Source of the DNA: Prevotella merdae | GTDB taxonomy: Bacteria > Bacteroidota > Bacteroidia > Bacteroidales > Bacteroidaceae | NCBI RefSeq assembly: GCF_900290275.1 | Contig: NZ_LT985326.1 | Location: 174,758 to 238,757, forward strand | Direction: 5' to 3' | Length of the DNA stretch: 64,000 nucleotides | Shown here: piece after piece, positions 14,774 to 21,854 of the stretch | Layout: each line of letters starts with the position of its first letter | How positions within the stretch are numbered: the first letter of the stretch is position 1 | The notes under the pieces: generated by a model | The model's input: only the letters and a program-made list of their open reading frames with translations | What the model was told of the DNA's origin: nothing | Database searches by the model: none | Translations under genes and position numbers: made by a program

Positions 14774-17209
14774 TTATACGTTAGCTATTGACATAATATT
14801 GGCAAACACGCCGGCAGCAGTAACACTGGCACCAGCTCCGTAGCCTTGGATAAGCATTGGGAACTCGCGGTAACGCTCGGTTGTTAGAGACACAACATTA
14901 TTGCTGCCTTCAAGGTTGTAGAACGGATGTGCTTGTCCAACTTCCTTCAAGGCCACAGAAGTCTTGCCATGGTCGAATGTGGCTACAAATCGCCAGCGCT
15001 TGCCTTCTGCCTCAAGTTGTTTGCGACGAGCCTCAAAGTCGGCATCAAGACTTGGCAGTTTCTGCCAGAAGTCGTCTATGCTACCTTCAAAGAACGAGTC
15101 GGGTATAAATAGATGTTTCTCCACATCTGCCTTCTCCACCTTATAGCCTGCCTCTCTTGATAGGATTACAAGTTTGCGTATAACGTCCTTGCCACTAAGG
15201 TCGATACGTGGATCGGGCTCGCTGTAGCCTTGCTCCTTGGCACGGCGCACTGCCTCTGAGAAAGGCACATCAGCAGATATCTCGTTAAATATAAAGTTGA
15301 GCGTGCCGCTAAGCACAGCCTCAATCTTAAGTATTACGTCACCCGAATTGCGCAAGTCGTTTATGGTGCCAATGATAGGTAGTCCGGCTCCCACATTGGT
15401 CTCATAACGGAACTTGACACCACGCGCAAGGGCAGTTTCCTTAAGTTTAATATAATTGTCGTACGACGACGATGCAGCTATCTTGTTGGCGGCAATGACA
15501 GATGTATTATGTTCGATAAGCGATTGGTACAATGCAGCCACATCCTTACTTGCCGTACAATCCACAAACACGCTGTTGAAGATGTTCATCTTTATAATCT
15601 CGTCTTTCAACAGTTGGTCGTTGCATGCCGGAGCCTTCTCAAGCTCTTCGCGATAGGTTGCAAGATCGATGCCGTCGCGATTGAATATGGCCTTCTTCGA
15701 CGACGCTATGCCCACAACGTTCAGCTTAAGTCGTTTGGTACGCTTAAGTTCCTCGTACTGATCGTGTATCTGCTCAAGAAGTTGTCCGCCCACTGTTCCT
15801 ACACCGCAGACAAAGAGGTTTAGTACCTTGTATTCTGAAAGGAAGAACGAGTCGTGCAACACATTCAATGCCTTGCGCAGATAGGTGCAGTCTACTACAA
15901 ACGAGATATTGGTCTCGGATGCACCTTGTGCACAGGCAATAACGCTAATGCCGCTTCGGCCCAATGTGCCAAACAATTTACCGGCAATGCCAGGTGTATG
16001 CTTCATGTTCTCGCCTACGATGGCGATGGTGGCAAGTCCACTCTCGGCGTGCATAGGGAACATGGCACCAGTCTCTATCTCCTTGGCAAATTCGCTGTTA
16101 AGAACATCTACGGCAGCCTTGGCATCCTGATCGCGCACACCTATAGATGTAGAGTTCTCCGAAGAAGCCTGCGACACCATAAACACGCTTATGCCATTGT
16201 CGGCCAAGGCTGTAAAGATGCGTCGGTTTACACCAATGACACCCACCATCGACAAACCCGTTACTGTTATAAGCGTAGTGCCGTTGATGCTCGATATACC
16301 CTTGATTGGCTTAGAGTCGTTGTCTATCTGTGCCTTGATAATAGTTCCCTCTGCTTCGGGATTGAATGTGTTCTTAACACGAATTGGAATATTCTTTACG
16401 CATACAGGATATATCGTTGGCGGATAAATAACCTTTGCACCAAAGTTGCAAAGCTCCATTGCCTCGATATAACTAAGCTCGTTTATAGTATAAGCGGTCT
16501 TTATTACACGCGGGTCGGCTGTCATAAAGCCATCGACATCGGTCCATATCTCGAGTATGTCGGCATCGAGGGCAGCTGCAATAATAGCAGCGGTATAGTC
16601 GGAACCACCACGTCCAAGATTGGTTGTCTCATTAGAGTCGCGGTCCATACTTATAAAACCAGGAACAAGAGATACGCGTGGTAGGTCGCTGAATGTACGA
16701 CGTACCAGACGATTGGTAAGTTCGGAGTCAAGAATGTTCTTGTGATTCTTCTGCACTGTCTTTATAAAATCGCGCGAGTCGAACCACTTAGCTCCTTGCA
16801 CAAGTGTGGCTACAATATTTGAGCTAAGACGCTCGCCATAGCTTACGATAGCATCCTGTGTCTTGTTGGAAAGGTCGTGGATGAGGTAGACGCCGAAATA
16901 GATAGAGCGCAACTGCTCGAACAGCGAGTCTACAATATTAAACAGTTTCTCACGCTTGCGTGTATCGGTAATGATGGTATCTATCATCTTGTGGTGGCGG
17001 TCTACCATAGCCTGAAACTCGTCTTTCCACGCATCGTCACCTTTAAGGGCAAGTTGGGATGTGGCAAGGAGCTTGTCGGTAATGCCTCCAAGGGCGCTAA
17101 CCACCACAATTACTGGCTGTTTTTCTGCCTGTTTCTCTACAATAGCCTTGAGACTAAGAATGCTCTCCACGGAACCTACCGAGGTTCCGCCAAACTTTAA
17201 TACTTTCAT
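14774..17209 (-). CDS. thrA: Bifunctional aspartate kinase / homoserine dehydrogenase I
   Basis: 811 residues, length typical of ThrA. Residues 1 to about 290 are the aspartokinase (KFGGTSVGSVESI, then NLGRGGSDYTAAIIA), followed by two ACT regulatory domains (VTGLSMVGVIGVNRRIF, IAIVGENMKHTPGIAGKLFG), and from about 460 the NAD(P)-binding homoserine dehydrogenase (LNLFVCGVGTVGGQLLEQ, NVGAGLPIIGTINDL, DPRIDLSGKDVIRKLVILSR). It makes the first and third steps from aspartate toward threonine and is normally feedback-inhibited by threonine via the ACT domains. First gene of the operon, with a 200-base structured leader. Confidence 0.97.
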   Translation of the reverse strand: MKVLKFGGTSVGSVESILSLKAIVEKQAEKQPVIVVVSALGGITDKLLATSQLALKGDDAWKDEFQAMVDRHHKMIDTIITDTRKREKLFNIVDSLFEQLRSIYFGVYLIHDLSNKTQDAIVSYGERLSSNIVATLVQGAKWFDSRDFIKTVQKNHKNILDSELTNRLVRRTFSDLPRVSLVPGFISMDRDSNETTNLGRGGSDYTAAIIAAALDADILEIWTDVDGFMTADPRVIKTAYTINELSYIEAMELCNFGAKVIYPPTIYPVCVKNIPIRVKNTFNPEAEGTIIKAQIDNDSKPIKGISSINGTTLITVTGLSMVGVIGVNRRIFTALADNGISVFMVSQASSENSTSIGVRDQDAKAAVDVLNSEFAKEIETGAMFPMHAESGLATIAIVGENMKHTPGIAGKLFGTLGRSGISVIACAQGASETNISFVVDCTYLRKALNVLHDSFFLSEYKVLNLFVCGVGTVGGQLLEQIHDQYEELKRTKRLKLNVVGIASSKKAIFNRDGIDLATYREELEKAPACNDQLLKDEIIKMNIFNSVFVDCTASKDVAALYQSLIEHNTSVIAANKIAASSSYDNYIKLKETALARGVKFRYETNVGAGLPIIGTINDLRNSGDVILKIEAVLSGTLNFIFNEISADVPFSEAVRRAKEQGYSEPDPRIDLSGKDVIRKLVILSREAGYKVEKADVEKHLFIPDSFFEGSIDDFWQKLPSLDADFEARRKQLEAEGKRWRFVATFDHGKTSVALKEVGQAHPFYNLEGSNNVVSLTTERYREFPMLIQGYGAGASVTAAGVFANIMSIANV

Positions 17210-17410
17210 TTTCTTCTTGTTCTTTGGTTAATGCCTCCATACAAAGGAGGCTGATTGTGTTTCGATGCCTAAGCTTGTCTACGCAGCGAGACTGGCTTCT
17301 GTCCCAATCCTCAATACGAGAGAGGTATGAGCAAGACACCTTTGTCTGCTTAGCTTACTGCGCGACAGTGGGGCGTGTGGCACCGTGTCGTAACATTAAG
17401 TTTAATAAAG
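17210..17410 (-). promoter_or_regulatory. thrA leader: candidate attenuator or riboswitch
   Basis: The predicted start near 17410 and the thrA ATG at 17209 leave a leader of about 200 bases. It has a 13-codon mini-ORF, then a helix GCTAAGC/GCTTAGGC enclosing smaller stems (CCTC/GAGG), and just before thrA a perfect hairpin GCCTCC-TTTGTAT-GGAGGC. There is no U run after the last hairpin, so control at translation or by alternative folding is more likely than simple termination. I do not recognise it as a known riboswitch class. Confidence 0.45.
17355..17396 (-). CDS. Candidate leader peptide of the thr operon (13 residues)
   Basis: ATG at 17396 begins MLRHGATRPTVAQ and a stop, starting about 14 bases after the predicted transcription start. 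It contains two Thr codons (ACA, ACT), fewer than in the classical enteric thr leader, so a role in sensing charged tRNA is only possible, not shown. Confidence 0.3.
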   Translation of the reverse strand: MLRHGATRPTVAQ

Positions 17411-17416
17411 TGTCGG

Positions 17417-17447
17417 CAAATTTACGAAAAATAAATGTTATAGCAAC
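17417..17447 (-). promoter_or_regulatory. Promoter of the thrA-apgM-thrC operon
   Basis: Minus strand: GTTG (17444-17447), 19-base spacer, TAAATTTG (17417-17424). Three of four -33 positions and the full -7 pattern match. Confidence 0.6.
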
Positions 17448-17539
17448 TAAAAAGACAAGAAAAATGACAATTTCTTACAAAACAAGAAAGCAAAACTATC
17501 AATAGTAGCAAATAGGAACGAAGGATAAAAGTAATTTGA

Positions 17540-17565
17540 GTGGTACAGTTATTAGGCCGTACCAC
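17540..17565. terminator. Hairpin downstream of the thiamine genes
   Basis: GTGGTAC (17540-17546) pairs with GTACCAC (17559-17565). On the minus strand it follows the 17572 gene. The same GTGGTAC/CGTACC style recurs at 26037-26060 and in the 51719 terminator. Confidence 0.4.
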
Positions 17566-17571
17566 CTGTTG

Positions 17572-18165
17572 TCAGCCTTTAAGCAAATGGCTTAAAAGGT
17601 CTAAATAATTGTCCACATCCTTGTCGTCGATGCGGTTCCATATGTCGCCCAAGAAGGCTGCGCCACCAAAATGCCACTCTTTTAAGGCTTGTATATGACT
17701 GGCGTCTATGCCTCCCAATGCTATCACCTTATTGTCTATAATCTTATTGGCAGCTGCGTCGTTCAGCATTTCGGGTGTGAAGGCGGCTCCATAGCCTTCC
17801 TTGGATATACTGTCGAATATAGGACTAAGGAACATATAATTCATCCTTGGCTTGTTGTGCACCACTTCCTTCAAACTGTGACACGAGCATGATATGCTCT
17901 TATTGAAGCCTTCGGGGGCTTGCGGACAGCGGTGGTTGAGGTGTATGCCATGCAGACGGTAAGTGCTTGCCAACTCAAAATGGCTGTGCAACACTATACG
18001 GTTGTGCCACTCCTGAGGTATTTTGTCAAGCAACTGGCTGCATTCCTCTATGCTTGCACCTGGCTTACGAAGGTGAAGAAGGTCTACACCATGGGCAAAT
18101 AGCCGGGGTATGAGGTGTGCCTCGCCTTGCAGAAACTTTGGAGAGGTTATAACAATCCATTTCAT
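17572..18165 (-). CDS. ThiE/TenI-like protein (second thiamine phosphate synthase paralogue)
   Basis: 197 residues with the TIM-barrel pattern of the ThiE/TenI family: LLHLRKPGASIEECSQLL early, GIHLNHR (GVHLG equivalent), MNYMFLSPIFDSISKEGYGA, and VIALGGIDASHIQALKEWHF. The GQ/DLP motif after GIHL is replaced by NHRCPQAPEG, and the TxTK loop is SISKEG, so the active site differs from true ThiE. It lies 28 bases after thiE in the same operon. It could be a TenI-type thiazole tautomerase or a relaxed synthase. Confidence 0.75.
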   Translation of the reverse strand: MKWIVITSPKFLQGEAHLIPRLFAHGVDLLHLRKPGASIEECSQLLDKIPQEWHNRIVLHSHFELASTYRLHGIHLNHRCPQAPEGFNKSISCSCHSLKEVVHNKPRMNYMFLSPIFDSISKEGYGAAFTPEMLNDAAANKIIDNKVIALGGIDASHIQALKEWHFGGAAFLGDIWNRIDDKDVDNYLDLLSHLLKG

Positions 18166-18193
18166 ACAATCAAGTTTTGTCTTAATATAAACA

Positions 18194-18808
18194 TTACAAC
18201 AAGCTGTCTATAAAGCGTTTCATCTCTTCCATCGGATTCTCGGCATTAAGTATAGCGCCACTAACAGCTATGCCACTAACGCCTGTTGCCATTACATCCT
18301 TTATATCGGGCTGCAAGATGCCGCCAATGGCTACAACGGGGATGTTGATGTCATGCGCCTTCATCTTACTGATAATGTGTCGATAGCCATCAAGTCCCAA
18401 TACCGGAGACAGATTCTTCTTGGTTGTTGTAAATCGATAGGGTCCACAACCTATATAGTTGGCACCTTGACGCCACAAGCGTTCTACATCCTCAAAGGTG
18501 TTTGCCGTGCCTCCTATTATGCGGTTTGCACCAAGCTGGTTGCGTGCCTCGTCCACTGGCATATCATTCTTGCCTAAGTGCACACCGTCGGCACCAGTAA
18601 TTCCTACCCATTCTACATGGTCGTCAAGAATAAATGTGGCGCCATACTCCTTGCACATAGCACCAATCTGCTTGGCAGCCAATAAGAAGTCGACTTCTTG
18701 GGCATCCTTCATTCTCAACTGAATCCATCGGCATCCGCCCTCAAGAGCAAGACGTGCGCCTTCCACATAATCGTAACGTGTATTTGAGTGTGTTATGAAT
18801 TGTATCAT
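18194..18808 (-). CDS. thiE: Thiamine phosphate synthase
   Basis: 204 residues. Condenses HMP-pyrophosphate with thiazole phosphate. Family motifs in order: WIQLRMKDAQ, FILDDHVEWVGITGADGVHL, GKNDMPVDEAR, IIGGTANTFEDVERLWRQGA, YIGCGPYRFTTTKKNLSPVL and VVAIGGILQPDIKDVMATGV, all consistent with substrate phosphate binding. Its start overlaps the thiD stop by 4 bases (ATGA), showing translational coupling. Confidence 0.93.
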   Translation of the reverse strand: MIQFITHSNTRYDYVEGARLALEGGCRWIQLRMKDAQEVDFLLAAKQIGAMCKEYGATFILDDHVEWVGITGADGVHLGKNDMPVDEARNQLGANRIIGGTANTFEDVERLWRQGANYIGCGPYRFTTTKKNLSPVLGLDGYRHIISKMKAHDINIPVVAIGGILQPDIKDVMATGVSGIAVSGAILNAENPMEEMKRFIDSLL

Positions 18809-19620
18809 CTTATTATCAATTTCTCAGGATTAAACAAATGGTCAACAGGACCGTGTCCCTCGCCTATATTCACATCCTTTCCGGCTACAAGAGCCATAGA
18901 AAGATATGTCTTGGCTTTTGCCACAGCTTGTGGCATATCTTCGCCACGTGCCATAAAAGAGGCTATTGCCGAGGATAGAGTGCAACCAGTGCCATGTGTA
19001 TTGCGTGTATGTATGGTTTCGTGCACATACTGGTGCGTTTCGCCGTTATTAATATACAGTCGGTCTATCTTCTTGTTTCCCTCAAGATGTCCTCCCTTTA
19101 TCAGCACAGCCTTACATCCCATGTCGAGTATGTTATGTGCGGCACGGTCCATATCGTCCATACTGTTTATCTTGATGTTTGACAGAACCTCGGCTTCGGG
19201 CACATTTGGTGTAAGCAATGTAGCCATTGGCAACAACATACGGCAGAATATGTCTAAGGCTTCGGGCTGCATAAGCATTGATCCACTGGTAGACACCATT
19301 ACTGGATCAATAACCATTATGCCCGGCTTGCTCTCTTGCAGAGTATTGGCTATTGACTTTATTGTTGCCACATCGTTTACCATTCCTATCTTCACCGCCT
19401 CAGGCTTGATGTCGTCCATTACAGCCTTTATCTGTCCCGATACAATATCGGGCTTAATAGACTGAATGGCTTTCACCCCCATAGTGTTCTGCACGGTTAT
19501 CGATGTTATTGCCGATGCCGCATAAACACCTAAGGCAGACATCGTCTTGATGTCTGCCTGCACTCCGGCTCCGCCACAACTGTCCGAACCGGCTATTGTC
19601 AATACTGCAATATACTTCAT
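18805..19620 (-). CDS. thiD: Hydroxymethylpyrimidine / phosphomethylpyrimidine kinase
   Basis: 271 residues of the ribokinase superfamily. VLTIAGSDSCGGAGVQADIK at the N-terminus, VIDPVMVSTSGSML in the middle, and the catalytic TRNTHGTGCTLSSAIASFMA (GTGC anion hole and Asp/His region) identify ThiD, which phosphorylates HMP twice. It starts 5 bases after the PAP2-type gene ends and overlaps thiE, so it is in the middle of a six-gene run. No TPP riboswitch is visible upstream. Confidence 0.95.
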   Translation of the reverse strand: MKYIAVLTIAGSDSCGGAGVQADIKTMSALGVYAASAITSITVQNTMGVKAIQSIKPDIVSGQIKAVMDDIKPEAVKIGMVNDVATIKSIANTLQESKPGIMVIDPVMVSTSGSMLMQPEALDIFCRMLLPMATLLTPNVPEAEVLSNIKINSMDDMDRAAHNILDMGCKAVLIKGGHLEGNKKIDRLYINNGETHQYVHETIHTRNTHGTGCTLSSAIASFMARGEDMPQAVAKAKTYLSMALVAGKDVNIGEGHGPVDHLFNPEKLIIR

Positions 19621-19625
19621 TATTG

Positions 19626-20456
19626 TTAGGATATCTTTGCAATATATTTCTTCAACACATTGCCCACAGCTGCATTGCGCAGTATGCAGCCCTCAAGCAC
19701 CACTACCCCAATAATGGCTGTAAGTATACCGAGCAATACGTCTATAATATAATGATGTGTGCTGTAGACAGCTGTCCACCATATACCCATACAGATGAAG
19801 GCAAAAACGGCGATGGTAAGTTTATGCTCGCGCGCCTTTACGGCATATATGGTAGCTACAAGCATGTAGGCTGCATGCAGCGACGGAACTGCAGCAAACA
19901 CATTGCTGTTGTTGCCGTAAATAGACTTGAACACTGGAATGCCAAGCAACTGGTCGAATCTACCTAAGCCTGCTACATTGCCTGGGGTATTAAGCACAGG
20001 CTCAAAACCATAGTTAAGGGCATACCAAGGTGGCGCTGCCGGATGTATATAATATCCACAGAAGCCTACAAGGTTGACAAAGAGGAAGGCAAACGAGAAG
20101 CGAAGATACATCTCGCGCTTGCCCTTAAGGTACAACCAAATGGCATAACCCAACGGCACCGGTACCCAACATAGATAGAACACGCCTGCCATAAAGTCGG
20201 CAACGGCACAGTTGTGCATGTTGAACCATTCGCCTGGTATAACTGTTCCCGATGTTGTGGCTATTCCAAACAGCGAGCGTTCGGCCTCAAATAGTCCTCT
20301 AACATCAATGGGATTTACCTTGTAGTTGGGATAAAAGCGCATAGAGTCGTAGCTCACGGCAAAGAGAAGCCACGGCAACAGAGCCAATGCCACCTTGCGT
20401 GTAGGACGCAAGACCACAAGGAGCAACCAGAATAATATAATGTAAATGCTGAACAT
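19626..20456 (-). CDS. PAP2/Aur1-like membrane phosphatase or inositol-phosphoceramide-type transferase
   Basis: 276 residues, about six membrane helices. Conserved phosphatase motifs: GYYIHPAAPPWYALNYGF, VFAAVPSLHAAYMLVATIYA (PSLHA) and YSTHHYIIDVLLGI (H-x4-D). The PSLHA and HYxxD pattern with APPWY is that of the PAP2_3/Aur1-type family, which acts on phospholipid or ceramide substrates on the outer face of the membrane. With the CDP-alcohol transferase next to it, it resembles the inositol-lipid locus of Bacteroides thetaiotaomicron (around BT_1522-1526). Substrate is inferred, not shown. Confidence 0.75.
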   Translation of the reverse strand: MFSIYIILFWLLLVVLRPTRKVALALLPWLLFAVSYDSMRFYPNYKVNPIDVRGLFEAERSLFGIATTSGTVIPGEWFNMHNCAVADFMAGVFYLCWVPVPLGYAIWLYLKGKREMYLRFSFAFLFVNLVGFCGYYIHPAAPPWYALNYGFEPVLNTPGNVAGLGRFDQLLGIPVFKSIYGNNSNVFAAVPSLHAAYMLVATIYAVKAREHKLTIAVFAFICMGIWWTAVYSTHHYIIDVLLGILTAIIGVVVLEGCILRNAAVGNVLKKYIAKIS

Positions 20457-20493
20457 TTTATATCAAATAGATTTTCTATTGCCTACAACTGGC

Positions 20494-21147
20494 TTAGGCT
20501 TTCTTGCCGTCGCGCTTGTTCAACTCCTTATAACAATGTGCCACACGCCAAAAGGCAGTGATATTGGCAAGCACAGCGATGATAATCATAGGTACTACAA
20601 GCACCCATACATTGCTGCACACGCCGCAGAATATTGCACCTATGGCTGTAACAACTACACGCTCAGGGCGCTGCATTAGTCCAACCTTGCATTCTATATC
20701 CAGACCTTCGGCACGCGCACGCACATAACTTACCATTACCGAGCCTACCATAGCTACAAAGGTAACGATGCCTGCCCATTCCCATCCTTCTATGCTAAGC
20801 AAGAAGTAGCATATGCCAAAGAGGGTGCAAAGCTCGCTGTATCGGTCGAGTGTCGAGTCCCACAATGCTCCAAATGTAGACGACATATTGCCCATACGTG
20901 CCAATCTACCGTCCATCATATCAAACAATCCGGCAAAGAGGATTACACCTCCACCCCATCCTATCCATGCCATTGCCTCTTCTGAAGGCAGTTCGGCTGC
21001 ATAAATAAACATTGCTGTTGCCACAACATTAAGCAAGAAACCCGTTGTTGTAATGAAGTTGGGAGTGATGCCTATCTTTATCATTCCCTTAATCAGAGGG
21101 TTGATGATGACATATATCACCTTCTGTAAAAAATCCCTATAATTCAT
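20494..21147 (-). CDS. CDP-alcohol phosphatidyltransferase family protein
   Basis: 217 residues, about six helices. The family signature D-x2-DG-x2-AR-x8-G-x3-D-x3-D is complete: [20 protein letters not shown] followed by WDSTLDR. N-terminal [19 protein letters not shown] is typical of phosphatidylinositol-phosphate/archaetidyl synthase-like members. It transfers a phospho-alcohol such as inositol phosphate to a CDP-activated lipid. Neighbours GtrA and PAP2 match a bacterial inositol-phospholipid/sphingolipid pathway. Confidence 0.82.
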   Translation of the reverse strand: MNYRDFLQKVIYVIINPLIKGMIKIGITPNFITTTGFLLNVVATAMFIYAAELPSEEAMAWIGWGGGVILFAGLFDMMDGRLARMGNMSSTFGALWDSTLDRYSELCTLFGICYFLLSIEGWEWAGIVTFVAMVGSVMVSYVRARAEGLDIECKVGLMQRPERVVVTAIGAIFCGVCSNVWVLVVPMIIIAVLANITAFWRVAHCYKELNKRDGKKA

Positions 21148-21218
21148 ATTCTTTAATTTATTTTGTTTCTTTTATTGGTTGACTATGCTTTGCCATCGTC
21201 GGTGGCAGATATCAAGCA

Positions 21219-21632
21219 TTATTGCCCGCACGACCTTCCATAATGGAACACAAAGGTGCGCTGCATCTGATAATTCCACAGCACAGCTACCAGCACAGCC
21301 ACAATGGTCTTTGATATGATGTAATTCATACCCGTCAGTTCGGTTAGCCGCCATGTGCCTAAGGTGTTGAAGGCTATGCTGCCTATCCACACAAACACAT
21401 AGCGCAACGCCACGTACTTCTTCTTAAGCCCTATTGCATGAAAAACCCAACGGTAGTTGATGCCACAATTGACAAGTCCACCGCTGAAGGCTCCCAACAA
21501 TGTGGCATAAGCATACCACATACCCAGCACATTAGCAAGCAACAGCGTTATACCGAAGTCTACGCATGATGCTACCCATGCCGAACATTGGGCTTTGGCA
21601 AACGTGGCAATAGTATTCTTAAGATTGCCCAT
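21219..21632 (-). CDS. GtrA-family membrane protein
   Basis: 137 residues, four membrane helices (WVASCVDFGITLLLANVLGM, YATLLGAFSGGLVNCGINYR, YVFVWIGSIAFNTLGTWRLT, IISKTIVAVLVAVLWNYQMQ) and the C-terminal NYxxQRTFVF motif of GtrA proteins. Family members are thought to flip polyprenyl-phosphate sugars or related lipids. First gene of the likely GtrA, CDP-alcohol transferase, PAP2, thiD, thiE, ThiE-like operon. Role here probably in lipid head-group transport or localisation; inference only. Confidence 0.8.
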   Translation of the reverse strand: MGNLKNTIATFAKAQCSAWVASCVDFGITLLLANVLGMWYAYATLLGAFSGGLVNCGINYRWVFHAIGLKKKYVALRYVFVWIGSIAFNTLGTWRLTELTGMNYIISKTIVAVLVAVLWNYQMQRTFVFHYGRSCGQ

Positions 21633-21810
21633 CGCACGTTATGTCTGTAAAATATAATTGTTTTGTTACTATATATAATAATGTAGAAAATGGGGACTAT
21701 ACCTCTTTTAAACCTTACTTATTAGGCACTCATCCCCTACTAAGGATGCAAAATTATAGAAAAATATTTAAATGCGAAAAGTTTTCTATCCTTTTTTCAT
21801 TTATTATATA

Positions 21811-21818
21811 TAACTTTG
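21811..21818 (+). promoter_or_regulatory. -7 box for the DUF5686 gene
   Basis: TAACTTTG 36 bases before the GTG start; the 222-base gap to the divergent GtrA gene contains no other feature I can support. Confidence 0.5.
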
Positions 21819-21854
21819 CAGTAGAAATCTAAAAGGATAAATAGTTAATTACAG

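Noticed and set aside
17572..20456. TPP riboswitch controlling the thiamine genes
   Set aside because: No CUGAGA-type core is seen upstream of thiD or the operon; thiD starts 5 bases after the previous gene.
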